NCBI GenBank assembly: GCA_035443185.1
Contig: DAORRV010000004.1
Span: 22,442 to 86,441 of the forward strand
Direction of reading: 5' to 3'
Origin: UBA2330 sp035443185
GTDB lineage: Bacteria > Bacteroidota > Ignavibacteria > Tepidaquicellales > Tepidaquicellaceae
Length of the DNA: 64,000 nt
Part shown: positions 16,388-25,483 of the stretch, one piece after another
How positions within the stretch are numbered: the stretch's first letter is position 1
Layout of the letters: each line of letters opens with the position of its first letter
Notes under the pieces: model-generated
Database searches by the model: none
Told to the model about the DNA's origin: nothing
What the model saw: the letters and a program-made list of their open reading frames with translations, nothing else
Made by a program: the position numbers and the translations under genes

Positions 16388-17371
16388 ATGATATTAAAAA
16401 ATTCACCTGAATCAATAGTAGTTATTCAGATTGGTAAAATTGGTGATATGATTCTTACGACTCCCCTTTTTTCCCAGATCAAAAAATTGTTTCCGAAGTC
16501 AGAGCTTATAGTTCTGGCTTCTGAAAAGAATCACTTTCTTGCCGATACTCATAATTCTGTAGATAAAGTTTTAATCTTTAAGAAAAATCTATCAGGAGTA
16601 AGATCATTTCTCTCTTTAAGATCATCTGTTTTAAAATACTGGATCGACTCAAAAAATATGTATTCAAAGACAGCAGCTTTACTTGTAAAAAATTCAAAGC
16701 CTGAATGTTCTCTTGGATTTAATTTTGAAGAAGAAGTATTTACAAAGTCATTAAATGAATTTACTTTTGGTGAGCACGCTATAGATATAAATTTATCTCC
16801 AATTAATTTTTTTAATAATTCGCAAGATAACTTTAGTAAAAGCGTCAGACCAGAAATTAATATCCCTGAAAAAGATAAAGTTAATATGAGGGAAAAAATT
16901 GGAAGAGTTTCAAAGAGTAAGAATATACTTGTAAATTATTCTGCCGGTAGCGAAAACCGTTATCTAAATACAGATATATGGATAGAAGCTTTAAATAATC
17001 TAAGCTTGAACAATAATGAAAAGCTATTTATAACAGGGCTTGCAGAAGATGAAAAGGTTATTGAAAAGATTGTCAGAAGAGTAAAAAATAATAAATTAAG
17101 ATTTGTAATGGCAGATAACTTTTTCGAATTTGCAGCAGCTATTGAAATGTCAGATATTGTAATAACTTCTGATACATCAGCAGTTCATGTCTGTTCTGCA
17201 TATAACAAACCAATACTTGCATTTTATCCTGATGTAAAATGGAATTATGAAAAATTCAAACCTTTATCTTTTTTAAATGAAGTGATTTTTTCAGATAACC
17301 AAAACAATATGGATGGAATAGATCCGGGAAGTATTTCGGAGAGACTCCATAAAATACTTCCGCTGATCTGA
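16388..17371 (+). CDS. GT9-family glycosyltransferase (ADP-heptose:LPS heptosyltransferase-like)
   Basis: A 327-residue GT-B enzyme of the RfaF/WaaF family. It opens with VVIQIGKIGDMILTTPLF, the family's N-terminal strand-loop, and the C-terminal half has the donor-site pattern LVNYSAGSENRYLN and SDIVITSDTSAVHVCSAYNKPILAFY. It would add a heptose to LPS core or a similar glycolipid. ATG directly follows the yidC stop, so it is translationally coupled to it. Its stop codon lies only eight bases from the 3' end of the convergent tmRNA gene. Heptose supply fits the GDP-heptose genes at 40-43 kb, though GT9 enzymes normally use ADP-heptose. Confidence 0.85.
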   Translation: MILKNSPESIVVIQIGKIGDMILTTPLFSQIKKLFPKSELIVLASEKNHFLADTHNSVDKVLIFKKNLSGVRSFLSLRSSVLKYWIDSKNMYSKTAALLVKNSKPECSLGFNFEEEVFTKSLNEFTFGEHAIDINLSPINFFNNSQDNFSKSVRPEINIPEKDKVNMREKIGRVSKSKNILVNYSAGSENRYLNTDIWIEALNNLSLNNNEKLFITGLAEDEKVIEKIVRRVKNNKLRFVMADNFFEFAAAIEMSDIVITSDTSAVHVCSAYNKPILAFYPDVKWNYEKFKPLSFLNEVIFSDNQNNMDGIDPGSISERLHKILPLI

Positions 17372-17379
17372 AAATAAAG

Positions 17380-17740
17380 TGGAAATGCCGAGAGTCGAAC
17401 TCGGGTCCGAAAAGAAGACCATTAAAACGTCTACATTTTTAGTCTTTACCATTAAGCATCACAACTCACCTTTCGAAAGACAGACCGGTAAAATTGCTAT
17501 TCTGATTTAGTTTCATCTCTGACACTCAGACAACATCAGAGACTATCTTATCTAAATGATCACTTTAACAATCCCAATAAGCGAGAACCATTAAAGAGAG
17601 GTTGCATTAAATTATGCAGCCATTGCGTAGGTATTTTCTACGTTGTTGTTTTTTATGTTTTTCTACCTTTTTAAAGTGATGGCAGGAACACTAAATGCAG
17701 TTCTAAACATCTTTCTTCCCGTCGATACCGTTGCATTCCC
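17380..17740 (-). ncRNA. ssrA: Transfer-messenger RNA (tmRNA)
   Basis: The 5' end (GGGAATGCAACGG, then TATCGACGGG) and the 3' end (GACCCGAGTTCGACTCTCGG, then CATTTCC-A) fold into a tRNA-like acceptor: GGGAATG pairs with CATTTCC, with one G-U pair. The discriminator A is at 17380; CCA is not encoded. The tag reading frame ends at TAA 17612-17614 and its last nine residues are VENTYAMAA, with the upstream sequence NIKNNN; the exact resume codon is uncertain. It rescues stalled ribosomes together with SmpB. CTTTATTTT follows the 3' end and could terminate transcription inside the tail of the convergent GT9 gene. Confidence 0.95.
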
Positions 17741-17799
17741 GAAATTTCAAAGAACAAAAAAACTTTTGATCTGCTTTGCAAATTAATATGAAAAGTGAA

Positions 17800-18150
17800 T
17801 CAGACTGTTTTCACATTTGAAGTTGCTGCTGATACATTACTTTCAGTTTCTGCTTTAATATTATCCTTTATTACTTCTTCAGTTTCATTAATTTCTTTTC
17901 CTTTATACAAAATTCCTATAGGTATTACTACGCAATAACCAAAAACAAGTAAGACCGGTGCTATTACAGTAGGCAGGAATCCTGAAACTGAATTTTCATT
18001 CATAAGTAAATATCCCAGAATAATTATGACTATACCAGCGGTTATAATTGTATAATTTTTTGATGTCATTGCAAAATGAAGATGACTTTGTTCTCTTTTC
18101 TGCTTTTTCGATCTGATAGTCTGTAAATTTTGCTGTTTTGATTTTGCCAT
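17800..18150 (-). CDS. DUF3098 small membrane protein
   Basis: A 116-residue protein with a Lys/Gln-rich cytoplasmic start, a first helix (TIITAGIVIIILGYLLM), a short loop and a second helix (TVIAPVLLVFGYCVVIPIGILY). The length and the pattern F-x-x-x-N-Y-x-I-I-x-A-G-x-x-x-I-x-x-G-Y-x-L-M match DUF3098, a Bacteroidota-typical family often found beside ftsX. The acidic, Ser/Thr-rich C-terminal tail (about 85-116) is not part of the domain. Function unknown. It begins five bases after the M20 peptidase gene. Confidence 0.75.
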   Translation of the reverse strand: MAKSKQQNLQTIRSKKQKREQSHLHFAMTSKNYTIITAGIVIIILGYLLMNENSVSGFLPTVIAPVLLVFGYCVVIPIGILYKGKEINETEEVIKDNIKAETESNVSAATSNVKTV

Positions 18151-18155
18151 TAAAA

Positions 18156-19532
18156 TTATTTTTTAATTTTTGATAATTCTGTAAAAAAATGTGCGACACT
18201 TAAAATTCCTCTTTGAAAATTACTTAAGTTTAAATGTTCATCCGGCGAATGAGCATTTTCGTCAGGTAAACCAAATCCAAGTAACACAGTATCAGCTTCT
18301 AACATAGTCTGAAATGTATTAACGATAGGAATAGATCCACCTTCCCTTGTAAAGACCGGTACTTTACCAAATCCTTTTCTGAGTGCTTCCACTGCTGCAT
18401 CTATTGCAGGAGAATCGATAGGAGTGATAGCTCCTTTCCCGCCATGGAGAGAAGTTACTTTTACTTTTACTGTTGCCGGAGTTATTTTATGTACAAAATC
18501 TGAAAATAACTTTTCTATTTTTTCAGGATCCTGATTAGGTACTAACCTCATAGAAATTTTTGCACTCGCTTTTGAAGGAAGTACTGTCTTTGCACCTTCA
18601 CCCTGAAAACCACCCCAGATACCATTACAGTCAAGTGTAGGCCGGGCTGAAGCTCTTTCCAAAGTAGAATATCCTTCCTCACCAAATACTTCATTTATCT
18701 CAAGACCTTCCATATATTTCTTTTCATCAAAGGGTAATTTTTTAAATTCTACTCGTTCTTTTTCTGATATCGGAAGTACATCATCATAAAATCCATCTAT
18801 CAATATTTTACCCTTATTATCTTTGAGTTGTACAATAATGTGTGCAAGAGCATTTATAGGATTATCTACAGCACCACCGAATGAACCTGAATGAAGGTCT
18901 CTGTTAGGTCCGGTTAGATCGACCTGCATGTATGCAAGTCCTCTGAGTCCATAGCAAATTGAAGGAACATCGTAATCGAACATTGCACTATCAGAGACGA
19001 CAACATTATCACATTTCAAAAGCTCCTTATTTTTAAGAATAAATTCATCTAGATGAATACTTCCGACTTCTTCTTCACCTTCGATTAAAAACTTTATATT
19101 TACCGGAAGTGAACCATTATTGAGAAGATGTGCCTGAATGCTTTTCATGTGAATAAAAACCTGACCTTTATCATCAGCCGAACCACGTGCATAGATATTT
19201 CCATTTCTTACTGTTGGTTCAAATGGCGGATCAGTCCATAAATTCAGCGGATCTACCGGTTGAACGTCATAATGCCCGTAAATCAGAATTGTCGGTTTAT
19301 CTTCACCTGCATATAACCAGTCTCCATAAACTATTGGATGTCCGGGAGTTTCATAAATTTTTACATTTTCGAGTCCTATTAAATTTAACTGATCTCTAAC
19401 ATATTCAGCACAATTTCTAACGTCTGCTTTATTTTCAGGATTAGTACTAATGGAAGGAATTCTTAAAAATTCTTTTAATTCTTCAACGTAATTGTCTTTA
19501 TTACTTTCTATATATTTTTCTATTTTTTCCAT
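18156..19532 (-). CDS. M20-family metallopeptidase (dipeptidase-like)
   Basis: A 458-residue zinc peptidase of the M20 family (CNDP/ArgE/DapE clan). Zinc-ligand motifs are visible in order: GHYDVQP, RGSADDKGQ, GEEEVGS with the catalytic glutamate, VVSDS and the C-terminal DENAHSPDEH. A dimerisation domain is inserted after about residue 200 (LHSGSFGGAVDNP). It probably cleaves dipeptides or N-acyl amino acids in the cytoplasm; there is no signal peptide. I start at the ATG at 19532 (MEKIEKYIE); the open frame extends nine codons further to a TTG that lies inside the terminator stem of the previous gene, which makes that start unlikely. Confidence 0.9.
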   Translation of the reverse strand: MEKIEKYIESNKDNYVEELKEFLRIPSISTNPENKADVRNCAEYVRDQLNLIGLENVKIYETPGHPIVYGDWLYAGEDKPTILIYGHYDVQPVDPLNLWTDPPFEPTVRNGNIYARGSADDKGQVFIHMKSIQAHLLNNGSLPVNIKFLIEGEEEVGSIHLDEFILKNKELLKCDNVVVSDSAMFDYDVPSICYGLRGLAYMQVDLTGPNRDLHSGSFGGAVDNPINALAHIIVQLKDNKGKILIDGFYDDVLPISEKERVEFKKLPFDEKKYMEGLEINEVFGEEGYSTLERASARPTLDCNGIWGGFQGEGAKTVLPSKASAKISMRLVPNQDPEKIEKLFSDFVHKITPATVKVKVTSLHGGKGAITPIDSPAIDAAVEALRKGFGKVPVFTREGGSIPIVNTFQTMLEADTVLLGFGLPDENAHSPDEHLNLSNFQRGILSVAHFFTELSKIKK

Positions 19533-19550
19533 TAAGTTATTTAATAAAAA

Positions 19551-19569
19551 TGCGGTCAAAAAGACCGCA
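19551..19569 (-). terminator. Rho-independent terminator after the TPR gene
   Basis: TGCGGTC (19551-19557) pairs with GACCGCA (19563-19569) over an A5 loop; on the minus strand the stem is followed by TTTTTATTAA. It lies between the TPR gene stop (19605) and the M20 start (19532). Confidence 0.85.
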
Positions 19570-19604
19570 CAAATTTAACTAATTTAATTCAAACTTTAAA
19601 TTTA

Positions 19605-21041
19605 CTATTGTTTCTTATCTAATAACTCCAGGTCTTCTTTTGCACTGGTGTTTTCAGGTTCAAGTTCAAGTACTTTTGCATAACTTAATCTTGCTGCATC
19701 AAAATCATTTAATGCAACTTCTGACCTTGCTTTCCAAAGCCATGACTGCACATAAGAATTATCCAGAGCATTTGCCTCATTGAAAGTTTTTAATGCTTCA
19801 TCATATTTCTGAAGTGAATAATAACAAAGTCCTTTATATACGTAAGCAGCAAGCTGTGTAGAACCCATTTCAATTGCTTTATTAAAACTTAAAATGGAAG
19901 CCTCATATTTTTTTTCGTTGAATTGAATTATTCCAAGTTGATAATAAGTGTTATCATCTGCACTATCCATTTGAATTGCCTTATTCATATTAGTATATGC
20001 AGTAGTATAATCTCCTTTACTGGAATTAATTTTTGCAAGCATTATCAGATCTTCAACTTCAAAAAAATCATCCGGTACTTTCTTAAAATAATCAATCGCC
20101 TGATCATAATTTTCTTTATCGTGATTTACATATGCTAAATATTTATAAGCTGATGACACATCTTCATCAGGATTATTTTTTATAATCTCTTCTAATTTAG
20201 CTTCAGCCTCATCATATTTTTTCATACCATATAAAGTCTTTGCAATATATGTTTCACCTTCGACTGAACCAGGCTTTAAGGATGCATATTTCTCAAATGC
20301 TTTCATAGCTGCATCATAATTTTCATTAAAATAAAGCAGTCTACCTTTTTCAAGATAGGCGTCAGCAAAATTAGGATTTGCATCTATAGACTTTTGATAA
20401 AATTCCAGAGCTTCATTGTAATTTTTTTCCTTAAAGGCGACAGCTCCCAATCCGAATAAAGCAGCAGCACTATTTTTATCTAATTTCAATGCCTGATTGT
20501 AATTATCAATAGCAGGTTTGTAAGATCTTCTGTAATAATAAGAATCACCTAATCCTACATATACATTTGGATTTTCTTTTGAAATAGTAGTAGCAAGAGT
20601 TAATGCAGTAATAGCATCATCTACTTTACCTGCACGGTTATAGTTTTTTGCCTGTGCAAGTAATACATTTACAGCTTCAGGTTCAGCTTTTAAAGCCTTT
20701 TTATAATAGCTGTCCGCTTTTGTATAATCCTTTTTCATACTGTAAAGATCACCCATAGCAATAAGAGCTCCAATTCCTTCATCATCTTCATTTAGAGCTT
20801 TGTTAAGATATTTTTCTGCTTCTTTTGTAGAACCTGTATTCATAAGTGCAAGTCCGTAATAATAGTAACCTTCATAATTGTTTTCAGTATTTACAGTACT
20901 CTTTAGCAATTTAACAGCATTGACATAATCCCCTCTCTGTGCAGCTTTTATACCTTCGTCAAAATTATCTTTTGAATATAGATTTGAAGATAAAGCTAAC
21001 AAAAATAAAAACAGCAGAGATTTTTTTAAAATATTGTTCAT
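19605..21041 (-). CDS. Exported tetratricopeptide-repeat protein
   Basis: A 478-residue protein with a signal peptide (KKSLLFLFLLALSSNLYS, cleavage near residue 23) and then about twelve consecutive 34-residue TPR units from about 25 to the end (patterns such as YYYGLALMNTGSTKEAEKYL and ALFGLGAVAFKEKNYNEALE). TPR arrays are protein-protein scaffolds; here it should act in the periplasm. It is the last gene of a leftward unit: small membrane protein, PstS-like lipoprotein, TPR protein. The same trio follows tonB in many Bacteroidota/Chlorobi genomes, suggesting a role in TonB-dependent transport, but the biochemical job is unknown. Confidence 0.88.
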   Translation of the reverse strand: MNNILKKSLLFLFLLALSSNLYSKDNFDEGIKAAQRGDYVNAVKLLKSTVNTENNYEGYYYYGLALMNTGSTKEAEKYLNKALNEDDEGIGALIAMGDLYSMKKDYTKADSYYKKALKAEPEAVNVLLAQAKNYNRAGKVDDAITALTLATTISKENPNVYVGLGDSYYYRRSYKPAIDNYNQALKLDKNSAAALFGLGAVAFKEKNYNEALEFYQKSIDANPNFADAYLEKGRLLYFNENYDAAMKAFEKYASLKPGSVEGETYIAKTLYGMKKYDEAEAKLEEIIKNNPDEDVSSAYKYLAYVNHDKENYDQAIDYFKKVPDDFFEVEDLIMLAKINSSKGDYTTAYTNMNKAIQMDSADDNTYYQLGIIQFNEKKYEASILSFNKAIEMGSTQLAAYVYKGLCYYSLQKYDEALKTFNEANALDNSYVQSWLWKARSEVALNDFDAARLSYAKVLELEPENTSAKEDLELLDKKQ

Positions 21042-21080
21042 TTTATTATTTATTAATTAATTAATTTTTTTATTTTAACT

Positions 21081-22043
21081 TCAATTTATTTGAATTGTTC
21101 TGATAGGTTGATTAACAGGAACCAGACTGTTTTTCAATACAATTTTCTGACCATCTGTTTTTGTTAAAAAAGTAATGAATCCAGTAGCCAAAGTAATACC
21201 AACTTCAGAAGTAATTATATAAATAGTCCTTCTGTAAGGATATTTACCGTTAAAAATAAGTCCCTGATGAAATTCGGAATAATCATCCTGTTTACCATTA
21301 TCCCAGATCTTGGAAACTCTAAGAGGTTTTACAGTTGAATCAATTGTATCATGATTTCCAGTTGAGAGCCAGTTCATATTTACAATTCCAATTGCGTTTT
21401 CATTATCTCTGACAGATTCCAGAATCTGAACTGTAGTTGAACATATTACAGCATTTTCTGAATATTGAGATTGCTTTAAAATACTGTCGAGTAAATAATC
21501 ATGTGTAGAAGAATTTTTTCTCTGAATATATAATTTAATTTTTTCATTCGAATTATTAAAAAAAGATTTTGCTTCTTTATTCTGTTCTTCATCCTGAGCA
21601 GTAATATCAAGCCAGTTTTTAGTTTCACCACTTAATATTTTTCTGAGATCATCAGATGTTACCCTTGTTACCGGATTTTTTAGGTTGACTATAAATCCTA
21701 TTGCATCGATAGCAAAAGGAATTTCTGTAATTTCCATTTTATTTTTTACAGCAATATCTTTCTCTTCCTGATTTAAAACTCTTGTACTTACAATAAATTT
21801 AGTATCCCTATTTAACAGTTCGGTGATCACGTTATTAGTAGGTCCCGATGACATAACGATTTTTGCTTCAGGATTCAATCTCTGAAACTCCCTGACTTCA
21901 TCTTTCATAAGAGGTTCCACATTTTCGTCGGTAGCAATTTTCATTTCACCTGAAGTTGCTACAGATTTAATTTCATCTAGATCACAACTCTGTATAGTAA
22001 ATACACATATGACAATTGTAATATATATATAAAGTCTATTCAT
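21081..22043 (-). CDS. PstS-like substrate-binding lipoprotein
   Basis: A 320-residue protein with a lipoprotein signal (IVICVFTIQSC, lipobox Cys20) and a type II periplasmic-binding fold of the phosphate-binding PBP_like class: GEMKIATDENVEPLMKDEVREF at the start, VSSDDL-like DDLRKILSGETKNWLD and RKNSSTHDYLL in the middle. It differs from the dedicated PstS at 27329-28390: the usual SGAT and GSGT phosphate loops are altered (SSGPTNN, RKNSSTH), so its ligand may not be phosphate. It overlaps the upstream small gene by ATGA and leads into the TPR gene 39 bases later. Confidence 0.85.
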   Translation of the reverse strand: MNRLYIYITIVICVFTIQSCDLDEIKSVATSGEMKIATDENVEPLMKDEVREFQRLNPEAKIVMSSGPTNNVITELLNRDTKFIVSTRVLNQEEKDIAVKNKMEITEIPFAIDAIGFIVNLKNPVTRVTSDDLRKILSGETKNWLDITAQDEEQNKEAKSFFNNSNEKIKLYIQRKNSSTHDYLLDSILKQSQYSENAVICSTTVQILESVRDNENAIGIVNMNWLSTGNHDTIDSTVKPLRVSKIWDNGKQDDYSEFHQGLIFNGKYPYRRTIYIITSEVGITLATGFITFLTKTDGQKIVLKNSLVPVNQPIRTIQIN

Positions 22044-22285
22044 TTACCTTCAAGTAGTTTATTTCTGTCATGTTCAAGTTTCGAAATATTTTCTTTGATT
22101 TTATTTTGTTTAAGTTTGGCATAAGCATTTATAAATCTATATACTCCATAAATCATAAGAACTATACCAAGCATTAACTTTGTATTACCGCTGCCTCCAG
22201 GAAACACTATTCCTGTCAGAAGTAAAATTCCGAATATAAAAGTAAAAAAAGATGTTGCAAAATTGATGTAAATTCCTGCATTCAT
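22040..22285 (-). CDS. Small two-helix membrane protein
   Basis: An 81-residue protein with two hydrophobic helices (NFATSFFTFIFGILLLTGIVF and LMLGIVLMIYGVYRFINAYA) separated by a short PGGSGNTK loop, and a charged C-terminal helix (KENISKLEHDRNKLLEGK). I recognise no named family. The stop codon overlaps the start of the PstS-like gene (ATGA), so translation is coupled. It heads the three-gene unit, downstream of a terminator that follows tonB. Confidence 0.7.
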   Translation of the reverse strand: MNAGIYINFATSFFTFIFGILLLTGIVFPGGSGNTKLMLGIVLMIYGVYRFINAYAKLKQNKIKENISKLEHDRNKLLEGK

Positions 22286-22302
22286 TTGGTTATAATTAAA
22301 AT

Positions 22303-22326
22303 AAGCCTGAGGTATATTTCAGGCTT
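22303..22326 (-). terminator. Rho-independent terminator after tonB
   Basis: AAGCCTGA (22303-22310) pairs with TCAGGCTT (22319-22326), with an eight-base loop; on the minus strand it is followed by ATTTTAATT. It falls between tonB and the small membrane protein gene. Confidence 0.7.
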
Positions 22327-22458
22327 TTAAAATTTTAATACAGTTTATAATTATTTATTGCTGTTTTGGAAAGTCAAATTGACTGATAAAAAAACTTCTG
22401 CTTTAATTGAATTTAGAAATTTTTAATAGTCCTGAAATCTATAAAAAATCAGTTAAAA

Positions 22459-23322
22459 TTATTCATCTTCTTCTACATCTTCTTCAGCTTTTTTCTTATC
22501 TTTAGCGCTAAGAGTAAAACTAAAAGGTACACTTACCCAGCATTTTACAGGTTGACCATTTTGAAGAGCAGGAGTAAAAGTAAGTTCCATTACTTTATCA
22601 GCAACTTCATCTCTGAATACTTCAGGTCCGCTGATACCACCAACCTTGATCACACTACCATTTGTACCTACAAGAACTTTAGCTACCACTCTTCCTTCCA
22701 TTCCAGATTGTCTTGCAATTTCAGGATATCTCATAGATCCTTTTACTGATCCTAAATTTACAGCAACAGGAGCTTTTTCAACTTCAAACTGCTGGAAAGT
22801 ATCTTTTTTCTTTTCTTCTTTTTTTTCTACTTTTTCTTCAACTTTTTTCTCTTGTACTTTTCCGGTAAACACAGCATTCGGATTTACAAGATTAGGATCA
22901 TCAGTACCTTCTGATGCTACAGGGAGTTTTACATCCTCCAGCTCTTTCTGACTTTTAAGTTTTACTTCTTCGGTAACTTCTTTTTTTGCTACTGGCTCAG
23001 GTGTTAAAGCAGATAGATCTTTTAATGCAATATCTTTTGGTGGCTCTGGTGGAACTTCATCAATTGGAGGTGGAACATCAAGGTCAGAAAGATTTACAAT
23101 TCTTTCCTGTCCTTCAAGCTCCTCATTCGCTTTTACTTTTTCATAATACATTGCAAGAGCATATCCACCAATAAAAAAACCGTGAAGTGCCACCGCAATA
23201 ATCAAACCTCTTGTTACATATTTCTGGTAAAATTTTTTCAACTCAGGTGCTCCGTATTTCATTTTTTTATTGATCTCTTCGAAGACAACTTCGCTGTTAT
23301 CTATGTTTTCATGGCTGGACAT
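22459..23322 (-). CDS. tonB: TonB energy transducer
   Basis: A 287-residue TonB-family protein. A cytoplasmic start (to about residue 35) is followed by one transmembrane helix (GLIIAVALHGFFIGGYALAMYY), a proline/glutamate/lysine-rich periplasmic spacer (PPPIDEVPPEPPKD and a run of KKEEKKKD), and the C-terminal TonB fold (about 190-270: RYPEIARQSGMEGRVVAKV, VKCWVSVPFSF). It transmits proton-motive energy from ExbB/ExbD to outer-membrane receptors. No exbB or exbD lies in the window. A strong AGGGGG Shine-Dalgarno stands six bases before the ATG. A C-terminal acidic tail follows the domain. Confidence 0.92.
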   Translation of the reverse strand: MSSHENIDNSEVVFEEINKKMKYGAPELKKFYQKYVTRGLIIAVALHGFFIGGYALAMYYEKVKANEELEGQERIVNLSDLDVPPPIDEVPPEPPKDIALKDLSALTPEPVAKKEVTEEVKLKSQKELEDVKLPVASEGTDDPNLVNPNAVFTGKVQEKKVEEKVEKKEEKKKDTFQQFEVEKAPVAVNLGSVKGSMRYPEIARQSGMEGRVVAKVLVGTNGSVIKVGGISGPEVFRDEVADKVMELTFTPALQNGQPVKCWVSVPFSFTLSAKDKKKAEEDVEEDE

Positions 23323-23451
23323 ATGACCCCCTGCTTTTAAAGTTATGAAATTTCATTTGCTAACTGTGAATTTAAAATTTTGTTCCGGAATTTGCTAAAC
23401 TTAAAATATTTTTTATACAATAAAAATGTTAAATTTAATAAAATTTTTAAA

Positions 23452-24495
23452 TTATCTTTTTGGACCAAAATAAGGTAATACTCCAATTGGATTATTAAAA
23501 TATTTTTTTATAAGATCTTTTGAAGAATCTACTTCTGGATTTTTATCTTCCTCTGAACCAACCTCAACTATTTCATCTTCTATAATTTCAGTATCTTCTG
23601 TTTGCAAAATACTTTTGCTTTCAATTATATTGAGGTTATCTTTTAATTCTGTTACAGTCAAATGTGTTCTTGGAATAATTTGCTTTTGAGGAATCTTCAC
23701 ATCATAACTAGTATAAACACCTGAAACAGGAATTACTTTGGGGTTTACAACAAACATTTCTCTTTCCTGCATATAGTATTTTCCATTAATAATATTATAC
23801 AGATTTTCAGCAAGCATCAATTTATAATCATCTTTTGAATATTCTTTTTTATTTACAAATCCTTCCGGAGCAAAAGCAACAGTTCGGGCAGTATAACCTT
23901 TACTTGCTAAAACCAAAGTACCTAAAGGACATTCTTTAAATAGTTTTTTCACATCATCATGTTTCATTCTGATACAACCGTGAGAAGAAGGTCTTACACC
24001 AAGATGCGCATAATAACTTGTACCATCAATAGAATGGAATCCAATTCCCTGATTGAATGGCATGAAATTATACATATTTGAAGAATTGAATTGTGAAGAC
24101 TGATGATGTTCTACTTTTAGAAATATCGCAAACAACCCAGGTCTTGATTCAAGTGCTTCAGGATCACCACCTTTGTTATTTCCAGTAGAAACAGGATAAG
24201 AAGTAACTGTACCGTTTCTCCAGTGCTGATAGAGCATTTGCTTTTCAATTTTCAATTCTAACCAGCACTCTTTGTCAGTATAAACAGTATCTTTTAAACC
24301 CGAAGAAAGATCATCGGGTGATAAAATATTTACATTACCTGCATTATAAATTTTTAAACCGCCTGATTCTGTAATAAAATCAGTTTTAATAAATGAATTA
24401 ATTTTTCCTGATTTACTACCAATAAAACCACTTACGGAAAAAAATAGAATAGCTGCAGGTAAAACCACAGAATATATTTTAGTATAATGATTCAA
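23452..24495 (-). CDS. L,D-transpeptidase (YkuD family)
   Basis: A 347-residue exported enzyme with an N-terminal signal or anchor (YSVVLPAAILFFSVSGFIG). The YkuD domain covers about 78-200: CWLELKIEKQMLYQHWRNG, GIGFHS, and the catalytic motif SSHGCIRMKHDD with nucleophile Cys in HGCIR. These enzymes make 3-3 crosslinks in peptidoglycan or attach lipoproteins to it. The C-terminal part (about 260-347) is acidic and has no recognised domain. It stands alone, between tonB and pstB. Confidence 0.9.
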   Translation of the reverse strand: MNHYTKIYSVVLPAAILFFSVSGFIGSKSGKINSFIKTDFITESGGLKIYNAGNVNILSPDDLSSGLKDTVYTDKECWLELKIEKQMLYQHWRNGTVTSYPVSTGNNKGGDPEALESRPGLFAIFLKVEHHQSSQFNSSNMYNFMPFNQGIGFHSIDGTSYYAHLGVRPSSHGCIRMKHDDVKKLFKECPLGTLVLASKGYTARTVAFAPEGFVNKKEYSKDDYKLMLAENLYNIINGKYYMQEREMFVVNPKVIPVSGVYTSYDVKIPQKQIIPRTHLTVTELKDNLNIIESKSILQTEDTEIIEDEIVEVGSEEDKNPEVDSSKDLIKKYFNNPIGVLPYFGPKR

Positions 24496-24611
24496 AATTT
24501 TTACCCGAAAAAAATCTGTCCGGAATATCTTTAGTTAGTTTAAATAAGTTAGATTTAGTATTACGATATCAAAAATATCAAAAATAATATTAAATTTAAA
24601 CAAATTAATAA

Positions 24612-25469
24612 TTACCCAAATTTTCCGGTTACATACTCTTCTGTAAGTTTTTCTTTTGGGTTTGTGAACATTTTCCTGGTTTTGGAAATCTCAACCAGTC
24701 TTCCCAGATAAAAGAATGCAGTTTGGTCGCTGACTCTTGCAGCTTGCTGCATATTATGAGTTACAATTACAATAGTAAATTCTTTTTTCAGATTATAAAT
24801 CAGTTCTTCAATTTTCGAAGATGATACAGGATCAAGTGCACTCGTTGGTTCATCCATCAGTATGATCTCCGGATTAACAGCAATTGTTCTGGCTATACAT
24901 AATCTCTGTTGCTGACCACCTGAAAGACTTAAAGCCGGAGATTTCAGTCTATCCTTCACTTCTTCCCAAAGACCTGCATTTACAAGATTTTTTTCTACTA
25001 TTTCATCAAGTTCAGATTTCTTACCAATTCCATTTAATTTAAAACCTGCAGCTACATTATCATAAATTGTCATTGTAGGAAAAGGATTTGGTTTTTGAAA
25101 AACCATACCGACTCTTTTTCTTAATTCAACAGTATTAAAGTTAACAATATTTTCTCCATGAATATAAATCTCTCCAAACACCTGAGCTTTTGGAGTCATA
25201 TCATGCATCATATTCAGAGATCTGAGGAAAGTAGATTTTCCGCAGCCCGAAGGTCCAATAATTGCAGTAACTGAATTCTTTTTTATTTTGATATTTATAT
25301 TTTCAATCGCCGGTCTCTTATTAAAATAAACCGATAAATCGGTTGTCAACACAGCTGACTTAGTCTTTATATTTCCAGTCCCGTCATCTCCATCTTCTTC
25401 CTTTTCCAATTCTGAAACTAACACTTCAGCTTCTTTAAAATCTTCATCTTTTTTTGGAATTATGTCCAT
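24612..25469 (-). CDS. pstB: Phosphate ABC transporter ATPase
   Basis: A 285-residue ABC ATPase: Walker A GPSGCGKST, Q-loop FQKPNPFP, signature LSGGQQQRLCIARTIA, Walker B IILMDEPTSALDP and an H-loop VTHN. The KPNPFPMTIYDN-type segment is diagnostic for PstB. The N-terminal ~45 residues are acidic and extra relative to the family. It powers phosphate import with PstA and PstC. It is the last gene of pstS-C-A-B; no phoU is seen. Confidence 0.96.
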   Translation of the reverse strand: MDIIPKKDEDFKEAEVLVSELEKEEDGDDGTGNIKTKSAVLTTDLSVYFNKRPAIENINIKIKKNSVTAIIGPSGCGKSTFLRSLNMMHDMTPKAQVFGEIYIHGENIVNFNTVELRKRVGMVFQKPNPFPTMTIYDNVAAGFKLNGIGKKSELDEIVEKNLVNAGLWEEVKDRLKSPALSLSGGQQQRLCIARTIAVNPEIILMDEPTSALDPVSSSKIEELIYNLKKEFTIVIVTHNMQQAARVSDQTAFFYLGRLVEISKTRKMFTNPKEKLTEEYVTGKFG

Positions 25470-25483
25470 TTAAATATTATAAT

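Noticed and set aside
18156..19559. Longer start of the M20 peptidase at 19559
   Set aside because: It would begin at TTG inside the terminator stem of the upstream gene; the ATG at 19532 gives the standard N-terminus.
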